Shown here one piece after another: positions 1 through 6,618 of a stretch of 6,848 nucleotides of DNA. The stretch spans positions 1 through 6,848 of the forward strand of contig CAJOQL010000072.1 of NCBI GenBank assembly GCA_905236935.1, read 5' to 3'. The DNA is from an uncultured Bacilli bacterium (GTDB taxonomy: Bacteria > Bacillota_I > Bacilli_A > RF39 > UBA660). The notes under the pieces are model-generated. The model saw only the letters and a program-made list of their open reading frames with translations, was not told where the DNA came from and ran no database searches. Position 1 is the first letter of the stretch, and each line of letters begins with the position of its first letter. The position numbers and the translations under genes are program-made.

Positions 1-408
1 GCTATTCCAAAATCTTTTAGAAGAATTATGCATGATTTCGATAAATATATCTATACACCCACAGGAATTTATACAAAAGAAAATAATGAATTAGTATTAT
101 TTTCAAATCAAGAGTCAGCAGCTGAAATATTAGAGGGATTAGTTTCATTTATAAATAATCCTTATCATTTGAAAGAATATTCAGAATTAGAAAAAATACC
201 AAATTCATCTATAAAAGATACAGGCTTCAAGAAACTAAGAACTAATTTTTGGTGGTGCATAGAATTTAATAAAGATTGGATGGCATTTCTAAATTCTAAT
301 AGAGCACTATTTGAAAAAGGAATTAATAATGATTACAATAATTGGTGGTTTCAGAAATCAGAAGAAGAAAGAGAACAAGAATATGTAAAATCTTTAAGAA
401 GATTTTAA
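1..408 (+). CDS. Hypothetical Trp-rich protein, probably 5'-partial
   Basis: I do not recognise this protein. The reading frame is open from the first base of the window to a TAA stop, so the gene may begin upstream. The first ATG is at position 28 and would give 126 residues. It is preceded by a weak AGAAG 4 nt upstream, so an internal start is possible but not convincing. From that ATG the product looks soluble, with no signal peptide or membrane segment. The second half is rich in aromatic residues (W75, W76, W84, W106, W107). The C-terminus is charged (EEEREQE) and ends in SLRRF. It points toward topA and is convergent with the operon. Its base composition resembles its neighbours. No catalytic motif is visible. 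That it is a real coding region is fairly likely; its function is unknown. Confidence 0.6.
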   Translation, partial: AIPKSFRRIMHDFDKYIYTPTGIYTKENNELVLFSNQESAAEILEGLVSFINNPYHLKEYSELEKIPNSSIKDTGFKKLRTNFWWCIEFNKDWMAFLNSNRALFEKGINNDYNNWWFQKSEEEREQEYVKSLRRF

Positions 409-443
409 TGTAATATAATAATTTATAAATAAACTATTATTTA

Positions 444-472
444 TTTACTAAAAGTTTAATATATGCTATTAT
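444..472 (+). promoter_or_regulatory. Candidate extended -10 promoter in the intergenic region
   Basis: A TTTACT box (444-449, 4 of 6 matches to TTGACA) is separated by exactly 17 bp from TATTAT (467-472, 5 of 6 matches to TATAAT). A TG lies one base upstream of the -10 box (464-465), which makes it an extended -10 element. Transcription would start near 479-481. The only thing downstream on this strand is a structured stretch ending in an intrinsic terminator at 575. Promoter-like strings are common by chance in DNA this AT-rich, so this is supported by geometry only. A perfect 7-bp A/T-only inverted repeat (426-432 with 437-443) lies just before the -35 box. Confidence 0.4.
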
Positions 473-478
473 TATTTT

Positions 479-575
479 AGTGATTAGTTGTTTATCAACT
501 ATTCCTAAGGTTTCGGATATACTATCCCATCGTACCAATTATGAAATTAATCGAATCTAATGGTTCGATTTTTTT
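479..575 (+). ncRNA. Candidate small RNA of about 97 nt
   Basis: This is the interval between the predicted start of the 444-472 promoter and the end of the terminator T-run. It contains a 6-bp hairpin near the 5' end (TAGTTG 485-490, loop TTTAT, CAACTA 496-501). A small central hairpin follows (GGATA 515-519, TATCC 523-527), possibly closed by GGT 509-511 with ACC 534-536, and then the terminator stem. It has no convincing protein. It does not match the signature motifs I know for SRP RNA, 6S RNA, tmRNA, RNase P or the common riboswitches. The alternative is that this is simply the 3' untranslated region of the gene ending at 408. The call is an inference from promoter-terminator spacing and local structure. 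Confidence 0.28.
549..575 (+). terminator. Rho-independent terminator
   Basis: The arms AATCGAATC (549-557) and GGTTCGATT (562-570) pair into a 9-bp stem with one U-G wobble and a TAAT loop. The stem is followed by an uninterrupted run of T to 575. Orientation and T-run make it a strong terminator for plus-strand transcripts, either of the gene ending at 408 or of the candidate small RNA. On the minus strand the same hairpin lies 34 bp past the topA stop, but only AATTTC follows it, so it would stop the operon transcript less well. Confidence 0.82.
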
Positions 576-608
576 ATTTAAAAAAGAATACCTATTAGAT
601 ATTCCATT

Positions 609-2627
609 TTAATCTCTTATATAATCACAATTTGAACATTTAACCTTCTTAATATGTTCAACTAAAAGAGCACCACAATTTGGACATTTTTCCCCAGTAG
701 GTTTATCCCAATAAGCGATTTTACATACTGGATAATTATCACATCCATAAAATGCTTTACCCTTACGACTTCTTTTTTCAATAATATTATGGCCGCATGA
801 TGGGCATTCGCAAATTACATTTTTTTCTTTCTCTTCCTTTTTTATAAATTTACAAGTTGGATAATTAGAGCATGCCGTAAACTTTCCGAACTTTCCACTC
901 CTAATAACTAAAGCATTGCCACAATCTGGGCAAACTTCCCCAGTCTCTTCCGGAGCCTTCTTTTCCATTTCATCAAATGCTTTTTTTACTAGTGGCTCAA
1001 ATGTATTGTAAAATTCTTTTAATACTTTTATATTATCTTGTTTTTCATCTGCAATTAAATCTAAATCATTTTCCATATTAGCAGTATATTCTACATTTAT
1101 AATATTTGAAAAAAATTCTTGTAATTTATCAGTTATTTCAAATCCAACCTCAGTCGGAATGAATTTTTTGTCCTCAATAGTAACATAAGCTCTTTCTTTT
1201 ATAACTTCTAAAATTTTAGCATAAGTAGATGGTCTACCAATTCCAAGTGATTCTAATTCTTTAATTAATGATGCTTCAGTATATCTAGCTGCCGGTTTAG
1301 TAAAATGTTGCTCCTTTAGAATTTCGTCACTGATAACAACTTTTTCATTGCTTAAATCTGGTAAAACCACATCTTCATTATCCATATATTTCTCATATAC
1401 ATTTAAAAATCCTTTAAAAGTTACAATTTGACCAGTTGCTTTAAAAATATAATCATTATTTTCTAAAAGTATAGTAGTTGCTAAAACCTTAGCATCTGCC
1501 ATAATTGAAGCAAGAGCACGAGCATAAATAATACTATAAACTTTATATTCATCAGGTGATAAATACTGCTTAATAGATTCAGGTGTTCTTTCAATTGATG
1601 TTGGTCTAATTGCTTCATGAGCATCTTGAACATTTTGCTTACTTTTAGCTTTCTTTACTGGACCAACATACTCCTTGCCAAAATTCTTTTCAATATACGC
1701 ATGAGCATCATTTACAAAAACATCAGATAATCTTAAAGAATCTGTACGCATATAAGTAATTAAACCTACTGTTTCCGTACCAATATCTACACTTTCATAT
1801 AATTTTTGAGCAATTCTCATCGTTTTAGATGCTCCAAAATTAAACTTATTGCTACACGCCTGTTGCAGCGTTGAAGTTGTAAAAGGCATAACTCCTTTTT
1901 TAATTTTTTCTTTCTTTTCAATAGACTCTATATTAAACTTATCAGATAAATCATTTAATATTCTATTTGCTTCATCTTCATTTTTAATTTCAATCTTTTT
2001 AGTTTTATACTTTTCTAAGTTTGCTTCAAAATTAGAAAAAACTGCTTTAATTGTCCAATACTCTTCTGGAACAAAAGCATTTATTTCTCTTTCTCTATCA
2101 ACAATTAGTTTTAAAGCAACACTTTGTACACGACCTGCTGATTTACCGCCAGTTTTAGATTGCATTAATTTAGATAATCTAAAACCAATAATTCGATCTA
2201 ACATTCTTCTAGTTTCTTGACTCTTAACTAAATTATCATCTATTTTACGAGGATTATTAAATGCACTTATTACTGCATCATGAGTAATTTCATTAAAAAC
2301 TACCCTATCATAGTCAGAATTTTTTAGCTTTAAAGCATCATATAGATGCCAGCTTATTGCCTCTCCCTCTCTATCTGGGTCGGTAGCTAAATAAACTTTG
2401 TCACAATTTTCAGCATCTTTTTTTAGTTCTTTAATAACACTTGCTTTTCCTTTAATTGTAGTATAATTTGGCTTAAAATCATTTTCAACATCAATCCCAA
2501 GCCCATATTTTCCTGTAGTTGCTAAATCTCTAATATGGCCTTTACTAGATACAACTTTATAATTGCTACCTAAGTATTTACCAATTGTTTTTGTTTTACT
2601 AGGGGACTCAACAATTACTAAATTCAT
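609..2627 (-). CDS. topA: DNA topoisomerase I (type IA)
   Basis: The product is a 672-residue type IA topoisomerase that relaxes negatively supercoiled DNA by cutting and passing one strand. The N-terminal Toprim domain starts MNLVIVESPSK (E7) and has the metal-binding DPDREGE motif at 83-89. The catalytic tyrosine is Y292 in GLITYMRTDS. QDAHEAIRPT (334-343) and GIGRPSTYA (462-470) are further family motifs. Three C-terminal Cys4 zinc ribbons follow: C566/C569/C586/C592, C608/C611/C629/C635 and C648/C651/C664/C667. The last is short and ends five residues from the C-terminus. Length and layout match Firmicutes TopA (about 690 residues). The ATG overlaps the upstream stop by one base (TAATG), and GAGG lies 7 nt before it, so translation is probably coupled to the LTA-synthase-like gene. 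It is the last gene of the operon. Confidence 0.98.
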   Translation of the reverse strand: MNLVIVESPSKTKTIGKYLGSNYKVVSSKGHIRDLATTGKYGLGIDVENDFKPNYTTIKGKASVIKELKKDAENCDKVYLATDPDREGEAISWHLYDALKLKNSDYDRVVFNEITHDAVISAFNNPRKIDDNLVKSQETRRMLDRIIGFRLSKLMQSKTGGKSAGRVQSVALKLIVDREREINAFVPEEYWTIKAVFSNFEANLEKYKTKKIEIKNEDEANRILNDLSDKFNIESIEKKEKIKKGVMPFTTSTLQQACSNKFNFGASKTMRIAQKLYESVDIGTETVGLITYMRTDSLRLSDVFVNDAHAYIEKNFGKEYVGPVKKAKSKQNVQDAHEAIRPTSIERTPESIKQYLSPDEYKVYSIIYARALASIMADAKVLATTILLENNDYIFKATGQIVTFKGFLNVYEKYMDNEDVVLPDLSNEKVVISDEILKEQHFTKPAARYTEASLIKELESLGIGRPSTYAKILEVIKERAYVTIEDKKFIPTEVGFEITDKLQEFFSNIINVEYTANMENDLDLIADEKQDNIKVLKEFYNTFEPLVKKAFDEMEKKAPEETGEVCPDCGNALVIRSGKFGKFTACSNYPTCKFIKKEEKEKNVICECPSCGHNIIEKRSRKGKAFYGCDNYPVCKIAYWDKPTGEKCPNCGALLVEHIKKVKCSNCDYIRD

Positions 2628-4726
2628 TAGTTTTCCTCACTTTCTTTAAGCCCATTACTTTCATCAGAATTTTCCACACTCTCATTATTTTGTTTATTAA
2701 GTTCTTCTTCATAACGTTTTAATCCTTTATCTAAATACTTAAAATAATCATTTTTAATAGCTAAAGCACTCATTTTTTGTCTAGCGTTAATCTCATTATT
2801 AATATCCATAAGTTCAGAATCAGTATATGCATCCATTCCATCAGACGCTTTAAACTTACCATTAGTAGCACTATAAAAACCTCTTTCATCTTGCCATGAA
2901 CCATCAGCAAATACAGTAATACCATGATTATCAGACATGATATCAGTTCCTAAATAAAGTCTTGGATCATAATTTAAATTAAACATATTTAGTAGAGTTG
3001 GTAATAAATCAATAATTGATGTATATTTAGTAATTTGTTTGCTTGGAGTGCCAGCATTATATATAACCATTGGAGTTCTATCAACCTCTTTATTAATGCT
3101 TACATCATAATCTAAAACCTCATTAATTTGTTTAGTAGAAAGTCCATAAGGATAATGATCAGCAAAAAGCGCGATAACAGTATCTTCAAGCTTACCAGCA
3201 TCCTCTAACTTTTTAAGCAATAATTCCATTGCTTTATCCAATTCTTTCATCTTAGACATATATCTTTTTACTGACTTACTATAATTATATTCCTTTAATA
3301 AATTTAAACTCTTATTTCCATATTCACTATCAACTGTATATGGTTGATGAGTAGTAACCCCAATTAAAAATGCCATAAACTTATCTTCATTAATAAACTT
3401 TGGAGTAGCTTTTTCAATTAAATCAACATCAGAAGGCCATTCTTCATACTTGCTATTCCATTTAATACCCAAATCAGAAACATTGTAATATTTCATACTT
3501 CCCATATTAGGATGAATAGTTTTTCTATAATAATATGCTTCACTATAATCATGATAACTAGTTGTATTATATCCAGCATTATTAAAAATATTAAATATTG
3601 CTTCAGGATAAACATTGTTCTTATACTTATTAGCAGTACAAGTATTATTAATTGTAAAAAGTGAAGTCATAACAGTCATTTCATTATTACCAGTACTACA
3701 ATTATTTCTAGGTGAATAATTATTTCTAAAACTAATACCTTCATTATAAATTTTATATAAAGTTGGATACTCTTTCTCATTAATAGATATCATATTAACA
3801 GATTCCATTAATACTACTATTAAATTTTTACCTTCAAATATTCCTGTATATTCATTCTTATCAGTTATATTACGATTTATAAAATAATTATTAAGTTTAT
3901 TATTAGTTGTATCTTTCTCATTTTCAATAAGCATCTTCCAAGCAGAATCATCAATTGTTCTAGTATAATTAGTGATTTCCTCTTCTTCTTTATCATGATT
4001 TGCAATAATTACTACTTCATCTTCTTCAATATCAAAAGTACTTATCGCTATATCAGATAAAGCATAAGTAAAAACCCCAAATTGAGTTACCGATAAATTA
4101 GAATTATCACTGGTTTTAATTAAAGAAGAATTCTTTATACTTTGCAATTTATTTTGCATAAATGATGCATCTAATGATAAATAATACAAACCAGACAAAA
4201 ATAATAAAATAAAAGCACATACTGCAAGCGATAGACTTTTTCTACCAAAAGTATCTCTTTTAAATACAAATACGCTAGTTCGATCTAGTTTTTTTCTTGT
4301 TAAATAACTATCCAAAAACCAAATATATACTATGTATATTACAAATGGCACCAATACAAGTAAGCTAATTAACTTAGCAGATTGAATATAATCCTTAATA
4401 TAATCTATAATTTTAGTTCCTTGTTCAGCATTACCAATTCCCATAAAAAAGCCTAAATAATTATATAAATTGATTTCTGCCCAAGTATATATACTTAATA
4501 ATAAAGTTAAAATTGTACCTAATATTTTAGCAGTTTTACATTTAAATAAAGACATGAAAAGGCCTAAAATAATTCCAATTACACTTGAACTTATTAATAT
4601 TCTTAAAGTACTCCAATCAAGTATATTATTATCAGTATTTATCTTTACAACTATTTCTAATAAAAAAATGTATAAAGAATAAATAACTGCATTTTTAAAT
4701 ATTTGTTTTCCTAATCTCCTTTTCAT
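2627..4726 (-). CDS. LTA synthase family sulfatase/phosphotransferase, membrane-bound
   Basis: This 699-residue protein has five predicted membrane segments near residues 10-27, 41-60, 65-82, 118-137 and 165-184, then an extracellular alkaline phosphatase/sulfatase-fold domain from about 300. That is the architecture of LtaS, which moves glycerol phosphate from phosphatidylglycerol onto a growing lipoteichoic acid chain using Mn2+. Likely catalytic residues are E308 (VLMES), nucleophile T345 (CSTGNNE), H460 (TTHQPY) and D523/H524 (FADHYP). By position these match S. aureus E255, T300, H416, D475 and H476. The nucleophile context differs from the usual GKTSDSE. The last 25 or so residues are an acidic Asn/Ser/Glu-rich tail. 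A GTG three codons upstream (4735) lies inside the ribosome binding site, so the ATG at 4726 is chosen. It could instead be a phosphoglycerol transferase with another acceptor, so I give no symbol. Confidence 0.88.
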   Translation of the reverse strand: MKRRLGKQIFKNAVIYSLYIFLLEIVVKINTDNNILDWSTLRILISSSVIGIILGLFMSLFKCKTAKILGTILTLLLSIYTWAEINLYNYLGFFMGIGNAEQGTKIIDYIKDYIQSAKLISLLVLVPFVIYIVYIWFLDSYLTRKKLDRTSVFVFKRDTFGRKSLSLAVCAFILLFLSGLYYLSLDASFMQNKLQSIKNSSLIKTSDNSNLSVTQFGVFTYALSDIAISTFDIEEDEVVIIANHDKEEEEITNYTRTIDDSAWKMLIENEKDTTNNKLNNYFINRNITDKNEYTGIFEGKNLIVVLMESVNMISINEKEYPTLYKIYNEGISFRNNYSPRNNCSTGNNEMTVMTSLFTINNTCTANKYKNNVYPEAIFNIFNNAGYNTTSYHDYSEAYYYRKTIHPNMGSMKYYNVSDLGIKWNSKYEEWPSDVDLIEKATPKFINEDKFMAFLIGVTTHQPYTVDSEYGNKSLNLLKEYNYSKSVKRYMSKMKELDKAMELLLKKLEDAGKLEDTVIALFADHYPYGLSTKQINEVLDYDVSINKEVDRTPMVIYNAGTPSKQITKYTSIIDLLPTLLNMFNLNYDPRLYLGTDIMSDNHGITVFADGSWQDERGFYSATNGKFKASDGMDAYTDSELMDINNEINARQKMSALAIKNDYFKYLDKGLKRYEEELNKQNNESVENSDESNGLKESEEN

Positions 4727-5708
4727 ATTTACCACCTTGCTTTATTAAATCACTAACGGGCCCAAAAGTAAACCTATAATTGTCAAGTAAACCATATTTT
4801 TTTATATTTGATAAATGCTCTTTAGTAGGATATCCTTTATGCTTATCAAAACCATATTCAGGAAATTTTTCACCTAATTCATACATCATAGAATCTCTTG
4901 TAACTTTAGCAATTACAGAAGCAGCTGCTATACTTTCACTTTTAATATCCCCTTTTATTATACTTGTTGAAGGAATACTTAAATTTGGTAATTTCATAGC
5001 ATCAATTAATATATGTTCTGGTTTTATTTCAAGTTTATCAATTGCTTCATACATAGCAAGTCTAGTTGCTTCATAAATATTTACCTTGTCAATTACATCA
5101 GCACCTTTAATTCCAACTGAAACATCTATTGCATCCCTCATTATAATTTTATAATATTCATTTCTTTTTTCTTCAGTTAATTTCTTTGAATCAGTAAGAC
5201 CTTCTAAATGATAATCTTTTGGCAAGATAACTGCTGCAGTTACTACTGGGCCTACTAAAGGACCTCGACCTACTTCATCTACCCCAGCAATTAAATTTAT
5301 ACCTTTGTTATTTAATTTTCTTTCATAACGATAATTATCATCTTTAGCAAGAATTAATTCTAACTTTTCAATTACTTTTTTATCTTTAGTTCTATTTAAT
5401 TCTTTTTTAATTTCTAAACATTTTTCTAAATTCATACATTTATAGCCATCAATAATTACGACATTATTTTCATCATATAAATTTGATCCTATTTCAAAAA
5501 CATCATTATATTTTATTTCTACATCAAAAGCTCCAATTTTGACTGGCCAATCAATTTTTTCATAAAAATCACTATTACATGTTAAATCAATATCATTTGT
5601 TGAATCTATCACATCTTGTAAAACTAAAGAAGCTCCACTAATTATAATGAAGTCCTTTTTATTTAATTTTAATTTTTTTAAATTTTTAATAATATCTTCT
5701 TTTTTCAA
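4695..5708 (-). CDS. rnhB: Ribonuclease HII with N-terminal nucleotidyltransferase-like domain
   Basis: The 337-residue product ends in a complete RNase HII domain (about 128-320), which cuts RNA in RNA-DNA hybrids and at ribonucleotides misincorporated in DNA. The catalytic acids are D144 and E145 (GVDEVGRG), D236 (LIDAMK) and D254 (KGD). Their spacing matches E. coli D16/E17/D108/D126. HKGYPT (290-295) and YRFTFGPV (311-318) are also present. Residues 1-122 are extra. SGAS (24-27), then D39-I-D41, and a late NRTKD (105-109) resemble the hG[GS]...DhD motif and C-terminal R-x-K-D of small nucleotidyltransferase-fold proteins. This differs from the helical extension of Bacillus RnhB. The start is TTG, forced by an in-frame TGA three codons upstream. 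It has only a weak ribosome binding site and lies 2 bp after the rbgA stop, which suggests coupling. RNase HII is certain; the N-terminal domain is a motif-based inference. Confidence 0.95.
   Translation of the reverse strand: MKKEDIIKNLKKLKLNKKDFIIISGASLVLQDVIDSTNDIDLTCNSDFYEKIDWPVKIGAFDVEIKYNDVFEIGSNLYDENNVVIIDGYKCMNLEKCLEIKKELNRTKDKKVIEKLELILAKDDNYRYERKLNNKGINLIAGVDEVGRGPLVGPVVTAAVILPKDYHLEGLTDSKKLTEEKRNEYYKIIMRDAIDVSVGIKGADVIDKVNIYEATRLAMYEAIDKLEIKPEHILIDAMKLPNLSIPSTSIIKGDIKSESIAAASVIAKVTRDSMMYELGEKFPEYGFDKHKGYPTKEHLSNIKKYGLLDNYRFTFGPVSDLIKQGGKYEKEIRKTNI
4732..4738 (-). promoter_or_regulatory. Ribosome binding site that sets the LTA synthase-like start
   Basis: On the minus strand AAGGTGG lies 5 nt upstream of the ATG at 4726. 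The upstream in-frame GTG (4733-4735) is part of this Shine-Dalgarno sequence and has no good site of its own. The site lies within the 3' coding end of rnhB, so ribosomes finishing rnhB pass over it. Confidence 0.75.
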
Positions 5709-5710
5709 AC

Positions 5711-6580
5711 TTAATCATCTTTTCTATCAAAAGTTATACCTTTTATCTTTTCACTTTTTAACTCATTAATAATATATGCAGCAACTCTTTTATAATCAAC
5801 TTCATTATTCTTAATTGCTCCTATATTTTTAGCTATTATTTCAAATGAATTATCATCATAACTATCTATTTTAAATCTTTCTTTTAATATATTAGGATAA
5901 TATTTACTTAAAGTTTTTAGAATATAAACTGCTACATCTAATAATGGAATAACATTTACACTTATCGCGCTCATTGCTGCTAAATTTAAGCCTTGCTTTT
6001 CATTATCAATTTTTGGCCATAATATACCAGGAGTATCTAAAATAACCATCTTTTCTTTAGTATTAAGCCAAGTAAGAGCTCGTGTTACTCCTGGCTGGTT
6101 TCCTACTTTAGCTATCTTTTTACCAGCAAGTTTATTAATTAATGTACTTTTACCTACATTAGGAATCCCAATAACAATAGATTTAATCTCTTTAGGTTTC
6201 ATTCCTTTTAAGGCCCTTTTTTCATTTATAGTTTTTATAACCTCATTTGTTTTAATTAATATTTTTTTATAATCATTATTGTCATTTAAATTAACTATAA
6301 CTACTTTATAACTTAAATTTTCATAATACTTTATCCATTTGTTAGTTTCTTCTAAATCGCATAAATCTTTTTTAGTCATAATTAAAATACGCTCTTTATT
6401 TTTTATTAAAGTATCTATATCAATAATCTTAGAAGAATTTGGCATTCTAGCATCAATTACTTCAAATACTATATCAGCAAGTGGCATTATTTTAGCTAGT
6501 TCTCTTTTAGTTTTTTCCATATGGCCTGGGTACCAATTGATAACCGTTTTATTAAACACTTTATCTTCATTTTCGTTCAT
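5711..6580 (-). CDS. rbgA: Ribosome biogenesis GTPase RbgA (YlqF)
   Basis: The product is a 289-residue circularly permuted GTPase that acts late in 50S subunit assembly and binds the pre-ribosome. The N-terminus has [10 protein letters not shown], whose H20 corresponds to the catalytic histidine of Bacillus RbgA (H9). The G motifs occur in permuted order: G4 TKKD (69-72), then G1 GIPNVGKST (138-146), G2 PGVT (163-166) and G3 DTPG (182-185). A C-terminal helical region follows from about 205. Length is normal for the family. The ATG at 6580 is chosen because AAAGGAG (6590-6596) lies 9 nt upstream. A TTG at 6589 is in frame but directly abuts that site. This is the first gene of the operon and is followed by rnhB, an order conserved in Firmicutes. 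Confidence 0.97.
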   Translation of the reverse strand: MNENEDKVFNKTVINWYPGHMEKTKRELAKIMPLADIVFEVIDARMPNSSKIIDIDTLIKNKERILIMTKKDLCDLEETNKWIKYYENLSYKVVIVNLNDNNDYKKILIKTNEVIKTINEKRALKGMKPKEIKSIVIGIPNVGKSTLINKLAGKKIAKVGNQPGVTRALTWLNTKEKMVILDTPGILWPKIDNEKQGLNLAAMSAISVNVIPLLDVAVYILKTLSKYYPNILKERFKIDSYDDNSFEIIAKNIGAIKNNEVDYKRVAAYIINELKSEKIKGITFDRKDD

Positions 6581-6589
6581 TGGAATCAA

Positions 6590-6596
6590 CTCCTTT
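6590..6596 (-). promoter_or_regulatory. Strong ribosome binding site of rbgA
   Basis: AAAGGAG on the minus strand is 9 nt from the ATG at 6580. It rules out the TTG start at 6587-6589, which would leave no spacer. Confidence 0.85.
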
Positions 6597-6607
6597 AAAT
6601 CTATTTA

Positions 6608-6616
6608 ATTATATCA
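6608..6616 (-). promoter_or_regulatory. Operon promoter, extended -10 element upstream of rbgA
   Basis: The minus strand reads TGATATAAT: a perfect TATAAT (6608-6613) with the TG of an extended -10 one base upstream. No good -35 box lies 16-18 bp upstream (AGAGAA at 17 bp), which fits extended -10 promoters. Transcription would start near 6601, giving a leader of about 20 nt that contains little more than the ribosome binding site. There is no room for a riboswitch or attenuator. The element overlaps the stop region of the upstream gene, and no terminator separates them. It probably drives rbgA, rnhB, the LTA-synthase-like gene and topA together. Confidence 0.65.
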
Positions 6617-6618
6617 CA

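Noticed and set aside
426..443. A/T-only inverted repeat (TAAATAA, loop ACTA, TTATTTA) after the left gene
   Set aside because: The stem has no G-C pairs and no T-run follows, so it is too weak to call a terminator; such repeats arise by chance in DNA this AT-rich.
541..612. 23-codon open frame (MKLIESNGS...) on the plus strand
   Set aside because: It runs straight through the intrinsic terminator and has no ribosome binding site.
1849..2220. Plus-strand open frame of 123 codons
   Set aside because: It lies wholly inside topA on the other strand, has no ribosome binding site and encodes no recognisable protein; topA is certain here.
4470..4682. Plus-strand open frame of 70 codons
   Set aside because: It is antisense to the membrane segments of the LTA-synthase-like gene; the hydrophobic look comes from the complementary strand.
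4727..4735. GTG start three codons upstream in the LTA-synthase-like gene
   Set aside because: The GTG is part of the AAGGTGG ribosome binding site that serves the ATG at 4726.
4780..5076. Plus-strand open frame of 98 codons
   Set aside because: It is antisense to the RNase HII catalytic domain, whose motifs fix the true strand.
6581..6589. TTG start three codons upstream in rbgA
   Set aside because: It directly abuts AAAGGAG, leaving no spacer, whereas the ATG at 6580 is spaced by 9 nt.
6339..6608. Plus-strand open frame of 89 codons
   Set aside because: It is antisense to the 5' half of rbgA and its promoter, with no independent support.
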